From Desmodus rotundus (Eukaryota > Chordata > Mammalia > Chiroptera > Phyllostomidae): a stretch of DNA of 64,000 nt. The position numbers and the translations under genes are program-made. Within the stretch, counting starts at the first letter, position 1; each line of letters starts with the position of its first letter. Shown here piece after piece: positions 33,241-44,712 of this stretch. The stretch spans positions 100,047,951 to 100,111,950 of the forward strand of contig NC_071389.1 of NCBI RefSeq assembly GCF_022682495.2, written 5' to 3'. The notes beneath the pieces were generated by a model, which was not told where the DNA came from, made no database searches, and saw nothing but the letters and a program-made list of their open reading frames with translations.

Positions 33241-33435
33241 TCCTCGTGCAGTCAATTCCCATTTCTGCCCTCATTCCCAAGCAACCTTGCATCTATTCTC
33301 TATCTCTATAAATTTGCCTTAATTGCTATGTAGTATTCCATTATTTGAAAATATCACTATTTATTTTTTATGCATGAGTTGATGGACATTTGGACTGATT
33401 TCCGTCTTTGGCTCTTATGAAACTGGTTCCATGAA
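33241..33435 (-). repeat. Old L1 ORF2 C-terminal fragment
   Basis: 'tgctatgtagtattccatta' (33328) and 'tgagttgatggacatttgga' (33377) are the reverse complement of the YTMEYY and W-I-x-K region of L1 ORF2, much decayed. Element J begins at about 33436 within it. Confidence 0.6.
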
Positions 33436-34451
33436 CTTCTTTTTTATTTTTATTTTAATTTTCGTAGATTTTCATGTTTTATTTCTTATGTTATTGCAGT
33501 TGTCCCCATTTTTCCTCCTGTGCTCCCTTCCTCCCAGCCTGTCCCCACTTCCATAGTCAATCCCCACATGTTGTCCATGTTTACAAGTTTTTCTTATATG
33601 TTCTTTGACTAATCCCTTTACCATCATCCATTCAGTCTTACCTCATCCCTCCCCTCTTACAGCTGTCAGTCTATTACATGGTTCTATGCTTCTGGTTCTA
33701 TTTTGCTCTTTATTTTGTTCATTAGATTCCTCTTATAAGTGAGATCATATAGTATTTGTCTTTCAACAACTGGCTAATTTCACTTAACATTGAAGTTAGA
33801 GTCCACAGTTCCATTCATGTTGTTGCAAAGGATAGGCATTCTTTTTTCCTGCTGCATAGTATTCCATTAGGTAAACATACCACAGTTTTGTTGGGTTTTT
33901 TTTTAAGATTTTATTTATTTGTTTTTAGAGAGAAGGGAAGGGAGAGAGAAAGAGAGGGAGAGAAACATCAATGTGTGATTGTCTCTTGAGCACCCCATTC
34001 TAGGGACCTAGACTGCAGCCCAGGCATGTGTCCTGACAGGGAATCAAACCAGCAATCCTTTCGTTCACAGTCCAGCACTCAATCCACTGAGCCACACCAG
34101 CCAGGGCCACAGTTTGGTTTTTTAATCCACACATCTAATGATGGTTACTTAGTCCGTTTCCAAATACTGCTATTATAAATAGTGCTGCTATAAACTGAGG
34201 GGTACATAAATTCTTTTGAATTGGTGTTTCAGGATTCTCATGGTATAGCAGTGGAATCACTAGGTCAAAGGGCAGTAGCCTTTTTTAATTTTTTGAAGAA
34301 ATTCCATACTGTTTTTCACAGTGGCTGCACCAGTCTGCATTCCCATCAACAGTGCACTACAGTTCCCTTTTCTCCACATCCTTGTCAGCACTTGGTTGTT
34401 GATTTATTAATAATAGTCATTTTGGTAAGTGTGAGCTTATACCTCATGGTA
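33436..34451 (-). mobile_element. L1 (J): 3' end, older bat subfamily
   Basis: 3'UTR complement at 33470-33700, ORF2 end region ('tataagtgagatcatatagt', 33734), YTMEYY region at 33845-33875, a Ves SINE at 33893-34106, then ORF2 C-terminus ('ccagtctgcattcccatcaa', 34331) to about 34451. The next upstream part of the same ORF2 appears to resume at 48030-48245, so L1s E, D and E2 and two Ves SINEs lie between. Confidence 0.72.
33893..34106 (-). repeat. Ves SINE
   Basis: Reverse-oriented: T-rich tail, 'gaaacatcaatgtgtgattg', 'gggaatcaaaccagcaatcc' (B box complement), 'ccactgagccacaccagcca' (head). A CCACAGTTT duplication flanks it (about 33880-33888 and 34107-34115). Confidence 0.95.
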
Positions 34452-34890
34452 GTTTTATTTTATTTTATTTTTAATTAATTAATTTATTTTTATTCAGTTA
34501 CAATTGTCTGCATTTTCTCCCCTTCCCTCCACCCCACCCCAGGCAATCCCAACCCATCTCCACCTCTACCCTCCCCCTTGATTTTGTCCTTGTGTCCTTT
34601 ATAGTAGTTCCGGTGGACCCCTCTCCCCACAGTCCCCTCCCTACAACCCTCTGGATATTGTTACAATGTTCTTAATTTCAATCTCTGGTTATATTTTGTT
34701 TGCTTTTTTCTTTTGTTGATTATGTTCCAGGTAAAGGTGAGATCATATGGTATTTGTCCCTAACCGCCGGGCTTATTTTACTTAGCATAATGCTGTCCAG
34801 TTCCATCTATGCCATTGCAAAGGGTATAAGCTCCTTCTTGCTCTCTGCTGCATAGAATTCCACTGTGTAAATGTACCATAATTTTTTTTT

Positions 34891-35084
34891 ACTTTGCTAA
34901 AAAGTTTAATTAAGCATAGATATGTACATGAGAAGACCACAAATAACATAGACTCTTGTTTTGGTATTAAAAAAGGAAGTAATACCTTAGCAATGCATAC
35001 CTTAGGGATGCATCTGGACCATAGTTTTGCCCACAGACTTTTCTGTTGATTATCCTGTTCCATTTTGCTCACTGAGAGTTGTAG
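34891..35084 (-). other. 3'-transduced sequence of L1 D
   Basis: A 194-bp segment without L1 similarity lies between the A-rich tract ending the L1 3'UTR and the terminal A tail, inside the target duplication. An ATTAAA signal (plus strand tttaat, 34905-34910) lies 14 bases before the tail. The L1's own signal region reads AATACAAAA where plus-strand copies have AATAAAAAT. This is the expected structure of read-through transcription and 3' transduction. Confidence 0.82.
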
Positions 35085-35362
35085 TTTTTTATTTCTTTAT
35101 TTTTCTTTTTTTAAAATTTTGTATTGTTATTTAATTACACTTGTGTGTGCCTTTTCTCCCCATCCCTCCACCTCACTCCAGCTGAACCCCCCTCCCTCCC
35201 CCACCTCCATGCTCCCACTTGATTTTGTCCATGTGTCCTTTATAGTAGTTTCTGTAATCCCCTCTCCTCACTGTCCCCTCCCCACTCCCCCCTACCCATT
35301 GTTAGATTGTTCTTAACTTCAATGTCTCTGGTTATACTTTATTTCCTTTTTTCTTCTATTTA

Positions 35363-38300
35363 TTACGTTCCAGTTAAAGGTGAGATCATATGGTATTTGT
35401 CCCTCACAGCCTGGCTTATTTCACTTAGCATAATGCTCTCCAGTTCCATCCATGCTGTTGCAAAGGGTATAAGCTCCTTCTTTCTTTCTGCTGCATAGAA
35501 TTCCATTGTGTAAATAGTTTTTGGATCCACTCGTTTGCACATGGGCACTTAGGTTGCTTCCAGTACTTGGCTATTGTAAATTGTGCTGCTGTGAACATTG
35601 GGGTGCACAGGTCCTTTTGGATTGGTGTTTCAGGGTTCTTAGGGTATAATCCCAGGAGTGGAATTGCTGGGTCAAAGGGCAGTTCCATTTGTAGTTTTCT
35701 GAGGAAATTCTATACTGTTTTCCACAGTGGCCTCACCAGTCTGCATTCCCACCAACAGTGCACTAGGGTTCCCTTTTCTCCTCATCCTCTCCAACATTTG
35801 TTTGTGGATTTGTTTATGTTGGCCACTCTGACTGGTGTGAGATGGTACCTCATTGTGGTTTTAATTTGCATCTCTCTGATGGCTAGGGTTGCTGAGCATC
35901 TTCTCATATGTCTCTGGGCCCTCTGTGTGTCTTCCTTGGAGAAGTGTCTGCTCAAGTCCTTTGCCCATTTTTTAATTAGGTTGTTTGTCTTCCTGGAGTG
36001 GAGTCGTGTGAGTTCTTTATATATTTTGGAGATCAGGCCCTTGTCTGAGGTATCATTAGCAAATATGTTTTCCCATACTGTTGTTTCTCGTTGTAATTTG
36101 GTGCTGTTTTCTTTAGCCATGCAAAAGCTTTTTATTTTGATGAGGTCCCATTTGTTTATTCGTTCCTTTATGTCCCTTGCTTTAGGGGACATGTCTGTGA
36201 GGATGTTCCTGCATGGAATGTCTGAGATTTTCCTGCCAATGTTATCCTCTATGACATTTATGGAGTTATGACTTATATTTAAGTCCTTTATCCATCTTGA
36301 GTTTATTTTAGTGTGTGCAGTAAGTTGATGATCGAGTTTGATTTTTTTGCACGTAGCTGTCCAGATCTCCCAACACCATCTGTTGAAGAGGATGTTTTTG
36401 CCCCATTTTATGCTCCAGCTTCCTTTGTAAAATATTAATTGACCAAGAGACTTGAGTTTATTTCTGGGCTCTCTGTTCTGTTCCATTGGACTATGTGCCT
36501 GTTTTTATGCCAGTACCAGGCTGTTTTGATTACAGTGGCCTTGTAATACAGTTTGATATCAGGTATTGTGATCCCTCCTGCTTTGTTCTTCTTTCTCAAA
36601 ATTGCTACAGCTATTTGGAGTCATTTTTGGTTCCATATAAATTTCTGCAATGTTTGTTCTATATGTGTGAAATATGTCATGGGTACTCTAATAGGGATTG
36701 CATTGAATCTATAAATTGCTTTGGGTAGTATGGCCATTTTGATGATGTTAATACTCTCAATCCATGACCATGGTACATGCTTCCATTTGTTTCTGTCTTC
36801 CTTAATTTATTTATTCATTCTGTTTTCCATAGTTTTCTGAGTACAGGTCTTTTACCTCCTTCGTTAGGTTGATGCCTAGGTACTTTATTTTTCCTGTTGC
36901 TATATCAAATGGGATTTTTTTCCTGATTTCTGTTTCTACAGTTTCATTGTTGGTATACAAGAATGCCTTTGATTTCTGAGAATTGACTTTGTATCCAGTA
37001 GTTTTGCCAAATTCATTTATTACATCGAGTACTTTTTGGTGGAGTCTCTAAGATTTTCCATGTACACTATCATGTCATCTGCAAAAAGTGACAGTTTCAT
37101 ATCATCCTTTCCAATTTGGATGCCTTTTATTGCTTTTTCTTGTCTGATTGCTGTGGCTAGACTTCCAATACTGTGTTGAATAGGAGTGGTGAGAGGGCAT
37201 CCTTGTCTTGTTCCTGATCTTAGTGGGAAAGCTCTAAGGTTTTGTCCATTGAGTATGATGTTGGCTGTAGGTCTCTCATATATGGCCTTTATTATGTTGA
37301 GGAATGCTCCCTTTATTCCCACTTTGCTGAGTGTTTTTATCAGAAGTGGGTGCTGAATCTTATCAAATGTTTCTCCCACATCTATTGATATGATCATGTG
37401 CTTTTTGTCTTTGCTGTTGTTGATGTGATGTATTATGTTTATGGATTTGCGAATATTGTACCATCCTTGCATCCCTGGGATGAATCCCACTTGGTCATGG
37501 TGTATGATCTTTTTAATGTATTGCTGGATGCGTTTTGCCAATATTTTGTTGAGAATTTTAGCATCTATGTTCATCAGCAAATTAGGCCTGAAGTTTTCTT
37601 TCTTCATTGTGTCTTTATTTGGTTTTGGGAATAGGGTGATGCTGGCTTCATTAAAAGAGTTTGGGAGTCTTCCATCAGTTTAGATATTTTTGAAAAGTCT
37701 GTGAAGGATAGGGGTTAGCTCTTCCTTAAATGCTTTGTAGAATTCTATTGTGAAACCATCTGGTCCAGGGCTTTTGTGTGTTGCGAATTTTTTGATTACT
37801 GCTTCATTTCGTCTGCTGTTATTGGTCTCTTCAGGTTTTCTGCTTCTTCTTCATTCAGTTTTGAAAGATTATATTTTTCTAGAAATGTGTCCATTTCACC
37901 TAGGTTTTCAAATTTCTTAGCATACAGTTCTTCCTAGTAATTTCTTATAATCCTTTGTATTTCTGTGGTATCAGTTGTAATCTTTCCTCTTTCGTTTCTA
38001 ATTGTGTTTATTTCAATCCTCTCTCTGTTTTTCTGATGAGCCTACTTAAAGGCTTATCGATTTTGTTTATCTTTTGAGAGAACCAGCTCCTGGATTCATT
38101 GATCCTTAGAATTGTGCTTTTAGTCTCTATGTCATTTAACTCTGCTCTGATCTTGGTTATTTCCCTCCTTCTGCTTGCTCTGGACTGTCTCTGTTGTTGT
38201 TCCTCGAGTTCTTGTAGGTGTAGGGTTAGGTTGTTTGTTTGAAATGTTTCCATCTTTTTAAGGTAGGCCTGTATTGCTATGAACTTTCCTCTCAGGACTG

Positions 38301-39175
38301 CCTTTGTTGTGTCCAATGGGTTTTGGGTTGTTGTGAGTTCATTTTCATGTGTTTCCAGAAAGTTTTTGATTTCTTCCCTAGTCTTGTTCTTGACCCAATC
38401 ATTGTTTAATAGCATGCTATTCAGTCTCCATGAGTTTGAGTGTTTTGGGTTTTTTCCTTTGGGGTTGGTTTCTAGTTTCAGTCCCTTGTGGTCAGAGAAA
38501 ATGCTTGATATGATTTCAATTTTCTTGAATTTTTTGAGGCTTGCTTTGTGTCCTGTCATGTGGTCTATCTTTGAAAATGTTCCATGTACACTTGAAAACA
38601 ATGTGTATTTTGCTTCCTTTGGATGAAAAGCTCTATATATATCAGTTAATTCCATTTCATCTAGGGTATTATTAATTGACACAATATCCTTGTTGATATT
38701 TTGTTTGGAAGACCTGTCCATTTTTGACACTGGGGTGTTAAAATTCCGTACTATAATTGTGTTGCTGTCAATATCTTTCTTGAAGAACTCCAAGATTTTC
38801 TTTTTCTATTTGGGTGCTCCTATGTTGGGTGCATATATATTTACAATGCTATGTCTTCTTGGTGGATTGTTCCTTTGAGTGACCTTCATAATCGAAGTGA
38901 CCTTCTGGGTCTCTCTTTATGGCCCTTCTTTGGAAGTCTCTTTTGTCTGATATGAGTGTTGCTACCCCTGCTTTTTTTTCCTGTACATATGCTTGGAAAA
39001 TTTGTTTCCAGCCCTTCACTTTCAGTCTGTGTGAGTCTTTTGTCCTGAGATGGGTCTCTTGCAGGCAGCATAAGTGTGGGTCATGGTTTCTTATCTATTC
39101 AGCTATTCTATGTCTTTTGATTGGAGCATTTAATCCAGTTGCATTTATTATCTATAGGTAGTTATTCATTGCCAT
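35363..39175 (-). pseudogene. L1 (D) ORF2, near full length, broken
   Basis: Runs from ATG at 39175 (MAMNNYL, then an in-frame TAG) to TAA at 35363 after ISPLTGT, about 1,270 codons, the usual L1 ORF2 length. Open pieces: the endonuclease and linker at 38793-38008 (261 codons: IIVRNFNTPVSKMDRSSKQN with Arg for Gly, IFSDHKGLKL with the SDH box); the RT palm at 37607-37020 (195 codons: [27 protein letters not shown] intact); the post-RT domain at 36486-35782 (234 codons: [37 protein letters not shown], CWRG); and the Cys-rich end at 35688-35363. ORF2p nicks DNA and reverse transcribes. Stops and shifts make it inactive, but decay is modest. Confidence 0.92.
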
Positions 39176-39222
39176 TTTTTTCCTACTTGTGTTCCTCTCT
39201 CTTTCTCTTTTCCTTCCTTTCC

Positions 39223-40144
39223 TTACAGTAGCCCCTTTAGCATCTCTTGCAGAGCTGGTTTGGTGGAAGTGTATTCTTTTAGACTTCTTTTGTCTGGGAA
39301 ACTCTTTACTTAGCCTTCTATCTTGATTGAGAGCCTTGTTGGATAAAGTAGCCTTGGTTGCTGGCCTCTGGTTCTCATTACTTGGAATATTTTTTGCCAT
39401 TCTCTTCTGGCTTGGAGCATTTCCATTGAGAAGTCAGTTGCTAACCTTATTGGGGCTCCCTTGTATGTTACTTCCTTTTTCTCCCTTGCTGCCTTTAATA
39501 TTCTCTTTTTCTTTGAATTTTGCCATTTTAATTATGATGTGTCTTGCAGTGGGCCTCTTTGGGTTCCTCTTGCTTGGGACTCTCTGTGTTTCCTGGATTT
39601 GGGTGACTTTTTCTCTCATCAGATTAGGGAAATTTCCCATCATTACTTTTTCAAACAGGTTTTCTATTTCTTGCTCTTTTTCTTCTCCTGCTGGTATGCC
39701 TATTACATGGATATTTTTACGTTTCATGTTGTCTTGCATTTCCCTTATTACCTCTTCATTCTTTCTGAGCCTCTTTTCCTTTTCTTGCTCTTTCTGGGTG
39801 TTTTTTTGTACTTTGTCCTCCAGCTTGCTGATCCAATCATCTGCTTCATCAAGTCTGCTTTTCATTTCTTCTACTGTGTTCTTCAATTCACAAATTGTAT
39901 TCTTCATTTCCTGTTGTCCCTTGTTGATAGTTTCTTTTTCCTTTTTCATGTTGATATAGTTTTCAGTGAGTTCATTGTAGGTTCCCTGTAGTTTCTGGTA
40001 GTTCTCTTTGAGCTCAGAGAGCTTCCTGATAACCATTGCTTTGAACTCAGTATCTGATAGTTGACTTGCCTCTTTTTCAGTTAGTATTCTTTCTGAGGCT
40101 TACTCCTTTCCTTTCATTTGGGGATTGTTTCTTTGTCTTCCCAT
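39223..40144 (-). pseudogene. L1 (D) ORF1, nonsense and frameshift mutated
   Basis: ATG at 40144-40142 (MGRQRNNPQMKGKE), then TAA at codon 15, where element B has GAA. Reading resumes for 200 codons at 40036-39434: a coiled coil (KENYQKLQGTYNELTENYIN..), KNTQKEQEKEKRLRKNEEVI, the RRM start IHVIGIPAGEEKEQEIENLF and RHIIIKMAKFKEKENI. A frameshift follows, and the C-terminal domain continues in another frame to the natural TAA at 39223-39225. The 922-bp length is not a multiple of three. Forty-seven bases separate it from ORF2. Confidence 0.9.
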
Positions 40145-41831
40145 TGTTTGTGAGACTCTTCTTGTAGCGTCTGCTTCTTAAATTGATCTATTCTGACTCC
40201 CTGGGTTTATGGTATGAACTTCTATGGTAGAATGCCAATGGGATTCAGTGGTGCTGTCTCCTTAATCTCCTGTGCTTAGTGGTCTTGATCTGACTTTTAT
40301 GGGTGTAACACGGTCTAACTCTGGTCTTTTCAGCACTCCAGGTTTTATTGTCTCAACTGTGGGAAAAAGAGAAAAGGGGGGGGGAGAAGAAAAAAAAAGA
40401 AGGGAAGTAAGGGCAAAGTGAATAGAAAAGGAAAGGCAGGAAAGAAGAAGGAATAAAGAAAGATTGGAAGCAAGGCACGACAAGAAGGAATTTTAACAAA
40501 AATTAAAACAAAAGAATAAATAAAAGAAGGCAGGAAGAAGGAATAAAAAAGATAAAGGATGGAAGGAAGATGGAATAAAATAAGAAAGAAGGGCAGAAAG
40601 GAAGAAGGAATTCAGGGGGAGAGGAGGGGAAAAAAAAAAAGTCTTCTCCTGGCTTTAAACCCGTCAGGTTAGTTCCGGTGGTCTTCCTGTCTGTGAAACT
40701 GGACGGGGTGGGTGGAGGGATTGGTTTCACTTTTCTCCCTTCCTGAGCCACACTTTTTGCTGTTTTTCAGCCTCCAGTCCAGTTCCTCAGGGTCCTTCTG
40801 CTCCCCACTAGGCCTTTAGTTCACCAGCTGTGCTGTCCTTGAGTTGCACCAATTAGGGGCAACTCACATTCCCCCTTCTTCCTCTTTGCTGTCTTAGATG
40901 CTAGGGCTCTTGGTGCTGCTGTGGGGTAGTTCAGCCCCCTACTGGGTCCAGTCTTTCTGGGGAATGCAGTCTCCTGTAGCCCTGAAGCTCCCTTCTGCTG
41001 GGTGTTCTGCCTTAGTCCTAGAGTGCCAGTAGGCCCTACAGGGCTCTGTGCGCAATGGCTAGGTAGGAGTTGTTCAGAACCAGTGGTTTTTGGTGTGGTC
41101 CCTCGCAGGCAGCCAGGCCGTTGATCAGTGGATCTGTTGCTCTGGGCCTCAGTCTTGGGGCTGACCTGTCTGCAGCTTTTGGCCTGAGACTGGAGCGGCC
41201 GGTTGGTCTGCTGCTTTTGTCCTTTGGGTGAGGCAGCTAACCTATGCTCCTGGTGTGCACCCACCCGAGTTTTCAGGTGTGGGTGGCCAGCTGGGGTTTC
41301 AGGTGTGGGCCCCCAGTTGGCTAATCTGGGTGGTTGCTACCGGGCTTTAGGTGAGCGGGGGGGCTGCTTATCCTACATTCACAGTCCAGAGGCTGAGAGG
41401 GGAGGGGCGCCAGAGGCCGCAGCTGCTGCAGAGAGTTCTCTAACTAGCTGCTGAGTGTCTCTAGTGCCTTTATTTCCTTTTTCTTTTTGAGAAATTCTTC
41501 CTATTCAAGCCCCCGTGGTCCAAACAAGCACCTGTCTGCTCACACAGCTCAGCCTGGCTCTCTCCCAAGAATCCTGCACCAGACCCTGCGTCCTGGCTGG
41601 GGCTTCTGCCACCTTGGTCCACACGCTGGTCCCACGGACCTTATTGTCCTTAAGCACTCTTCTTTCCGTGAGATCTTTCAATGTACTATATCTTTGGTCT
41701 CCAATCTTCATATATGCTGGAATATCATTGGCTGTTTGCTCTGCTCCTCAGATCAGCTAGGTGTTTCACTGGTGTTGAGGGGAAGTGGACTCCGCTCCCA
41801 CCTGTCTCACTGCCATCTTAGAAGGTCCTCC
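40145..41831 (-). promoter_or_regulatory. L1 (D) 5'UTR / internal promoter region
   Basis: About 1.7 kb, GC-rich at the outer end, with a purine block (plus strand 40370-40640) shared with L1 B. A YY1-type AAGATGGCA lies at the start (plus strand tgccatctta, 41811-41820). Short frames here (40262-41454) are not genes. Confidence 0.65.
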
Positions 41832-42986
41832 TACCATAATTTTTTGATCCACTCATTTGCTGATGGACACTTAGGTTGCTTCCAGTACTTGGCTATTGTA
41901 AATTGTGCTGCTATGAACATTGGGGTGCATAGGTTCTTTTGGGTGGGTGTTTCAGGGTTCTTAGCGTGTAATCCCAGCAGTGGAATTGCTGGGTCAAAGG
42001 GCAGTTCCATTTGTAGTTTTCTGAGGAAATTCCATACTGTTTTCCACAGTGGCCTCACCAGTCTGCATTCCCACCAACAGTGCACTAGGGTTCCCTTTTC
42101 TCCACATCCTCTCTAACACTTGTTTGTTGATTTGTTTATGATGGCCATTGTGACTGGTGTGAGATGGTACCACATTGTGGTTTTAATATGCATCTCTCTG
42201 ATGGCTAGTGATGGTGAGCATCTTTCATATGTCTCTGGGCCCTCTGTATGTCTTCCATGTAGAAGTGTCTGTTCAAGTCCTTTGCCCATTTTTTAATTGG
42301 GTTGTTTGTCTTCCTGGAGTGGAGTCGTGTGAGTTCCTTATAATTTTTGGTGATCAAATCCTTGCCCAAACTATCATTGGCGAATATGTTTTCTCATATA
42401 GTTGGTTCTCTTTTCATTTTAATGCTGTTTTCCTTAGCCATGAAGAAGCTTTTTATTATATGATGTCCCATTTGTTCATTCTTTATTTTGTCTCCCTTGC
42501 TTTAGGGGACATAGTGGTGAAAATATTGCTGTGTGGAATGTCTGAGATTTTCCTGCCAATGTTTTCTTCTAGGACTTTTATGGTGTCATGGCTTATACTT
42601 AAGTCTTTTATCCACCTGAATTTATTTTTGTTTATGGTGTCAGTTGGTGATGCAGTTTTATTTTTTTGCACATAGCTGTCCAGCTCTCCCAACACTGTTT
42701 GTTGAAGAGCCTATTTTTAGTCCATTTTATGCTTCTTCCCACTTTGTCAAATATTAATTGATCATAGAGACTTGGGTTTATTTCTGGGCTCTCTGTTCTG
42801 TTCCATTGGTCTATGTGCCTGTTTTTATGCCAGTACCAAGCTGTTTTGATTACAGTGGCCTAGTAATACAGCTTGATATCAGGTATTGTGATCCCTCCTG
42901 CTGTGTCCTTTTTCAAAATTGCTGCAGCTATTTGGGGTCATTTATGGTTCCACATAAATTTCTGACATATTTGTTCTATACCTGTG

Positions 42987-43058
42987 CTTTTAAGATTTTT
43001 GTTTTGAGGTTGGTTTCTAATTTCAAGCCTTTGTTACCTGAGAAAGTTCTTGATATGG
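42987..43058 (-). repeat. 72-bp displaced L1 fragment inside L1 E
   Basis: Within the post-RT part of ORF2, 72 bases ('ttgttttgaggttggtttct', 'aatttcaagcctttgttacc', 'gagaaagttcttgatatgg') match the endonuclease-linker segment found at about 45055-45120. The insert is bordered by CCTGTG at 42981-42986 and 43059-43064. The surrounding ORF2 is continuous if the insert and one CCTGTG are removed. Confidence 0.85.
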
Positions 43059-44712
43059 CCTGTGAAATATGTCATGGGTAATTTAATAGGGATTGTGTTG
43101 AATCTATAAATCACTTTGGGTAGTATAGAAATTTTGATGATGTTAATTCTTCCCATCCATGAGCATGGTACATGCTTCCATTTGTTTGTGCCTTTCTTAA
43201 TTTATTTATTCATTCAGTTTTCCGTACTTTTCTGAGTTCAGGTCTTTTAGCTCCTTGGTTAGGTGTATTCTTAGGTACTTTATTTTTCTTGTTGCTGTAT
43301 CAAATGGGATTTTTTTCCTGATTTCTGTTTCTGCAGTTTCGTTGTTGGTATACAGGAATGCCTTTGATTTCTGAGTATTGACTTTGTATCCAGCTGTTTT
43401 GACAAATTCATTTATTAGGTTGAATAGTTTCTCGGTGGAGTCTATAGGATTTTCCATGTACACTACCATGTCGTCTGCAAACAGTGACAGTGTCATTTTC
43501 TCCTTTCCAATTTGGATGCCTTTTATTTCTTTTTCTTGTCTGATTGCTGATGTTAGGACTTCCAATACTATGTTGAATAGGAGTAGTGAAAGCGGGCATT
43601 CTTATCTTGTTCATGATCTTAGTGGGAAAGCTCTAAGTTTTTGTCCATTGAGTATGTAGGTCTCTCATATATGGCCTTATTGTGTTGAGGAATGCTCCCT
43701 CTGACAACTTTGCTGAGTGTTTTTATCATAAATGGGTGCTTTACCTTATCAAATGCTTTTTCCTCATCCATTGATAGACTCATGTGATTTTTCCTTTCAT
43801 TTTGCTTATGTGGTGTATTATGTTTATTGTCTTGCAAATATTGTACCATGCTTCCATGCCTGGGATGAATCCACTTGGTCATGGTGTATGATCTTTGTAA
43901 CATATTGCTGGATGCGGTTTGCCAATTTTTTTTTTTTTGAGGAGTTATTTTCTACATTCATTAGGGATATTGGCCTGAAGTTTCATTTCTTTATTGTGCC
44001 TTTATCTTGTGTGGGTATTAGGGTGATGCTGGCTTCGTAAAAAGAGTTTGGGAGTCTTCAATCTTCTTGAATATTTTGGGTAATCTTTGGAGGATTGGGG
44101 TTAGTTGTCCTTCAAATTCTTGGTAAAATTCTCCTATGAAAACATCTTGTCCAAGGCTTTTGTGTGTTGGGATCTTTTTGATTAGTGTTTTAATTTCATC
44201 AACTCTTATTGGTATGTGGCTTTCTGCTTCTTCTTCATTGAGTTTTGGAAGGTTATATTTTTCCAGGAATTTGTCCGTTTCACCTGGGTTTTCAAATTTC
44301 TTGACATATACTTTTTTCATAGTAATTTTTTACAATCCCTTGTTTTTCTGTGGTATCAGTTGTAGTCTTTCCTCTTTCATTTCTGATTGTGTTTATTTGG
44401 GTGCTCTCTCTTTTGTTCTCGATGAGCCTATTTAAAGGCTTGTCAATTTTGTTTATCTTTATGCTGAACCAGCTCCTGGTTTTATTGATCCTTAGAATTG
44501 TACTTTTATTCTCTGTGTCATTTAATTCTGCTCTGATCTTGGTTATTTCTTTCCTTCTGCTTTCCCTGGGTTGTCTTCATTGTTTTTCCTCGAGTTCTAG
44601 TAGATGTAGGGTTAGGTTGTTTATTTGAAATGTTTCTATCATTTTTAGGTAGGCTTGTATCGCTATGAACTTTCCTCTCATTACTGCCTTTGCTGTCTCC
44701 CATAAGTTTTGG

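Larger units (their letters stand above)
34888..41831 (-). mobile_element. L1 (D): full-length insertion with 3' transduction
   Basis: Flanked by a perfect 14-bp duplication TACCATAATTTTTT at 34874-34887 and 41832-41845, inside L1 E. On the minus strand it starts GGAGGACCTTCTAAGATGGC (41831), then 5'UTR, ORF1 (40144-39223), ORF2 (39175-35363), 3'UTR, an A-rich tract (35118-35085), 194 bp of non-L1 sequence and a final A tail (34890 down). This is the only structurally complete L1 in the window. Both ORFs are broken. Confidence 0.93.
34452..44712 (-). mobile_element. L1 (E): 3' end and ORF2, split by L1 D
   Basis: The minus-strand 3' end begins near 34452 (T-rich, 'cagttacaattgtctgcatt', 3'UTR complement) and runs to 34887. 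It continues after L1 D at 41832 through ORF2: LLVGMQ.. region (42085-41990), PVRMA-like segment near 42150, the segment before it (42695-42483: [32 protein letters not shown]), RT palm (43565-43206: [17 protein letters not shown]) and linker to about 44712. The frame is broken throughout. A 72-bp foreign L1 piece interrupts it at 42987-43058. At about 44712 it meets a second copy of the same L1 segment belonging to an older element. Confidence 0.8.

Noticed and set aside
35567..36271. 234-codon plus-strand open frame
   Set aside because: It lies exactly antisense to the ORF2 post-RT domain of L1 D; similar antisense frames recur at every L1 copy (e.g. 41487-42116, 50295-50717).
37020..38793. 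Reverse-transcriptase-like and endonuclease-like frames of 195 and 261 codons as possible domesticated genes
   Set aside because: They sit in correct order inside a normal L1 with 5'UTR, ORF1, 3'UTR and target duplication, separated by stops; ordinary decay explains them.
39327..39991. Overlapping plus-strand frames with many hydrophobic residues, looking like a membrane protein
   Set aside because: Antisense of the Lys/Glu-rich L1 ORF1 gives Phe/Leu/Ser-rich frames; the same artefact appears at 6990-7451.
40821..41264. 147-codon minus-strand frame in GC-rich DNA
   Set aside because: Lies in the 5'UTR of L1 D. The related 5'UTR of L1 B (8340-9000) does not keep the frame open, so no coding constraint is visible.
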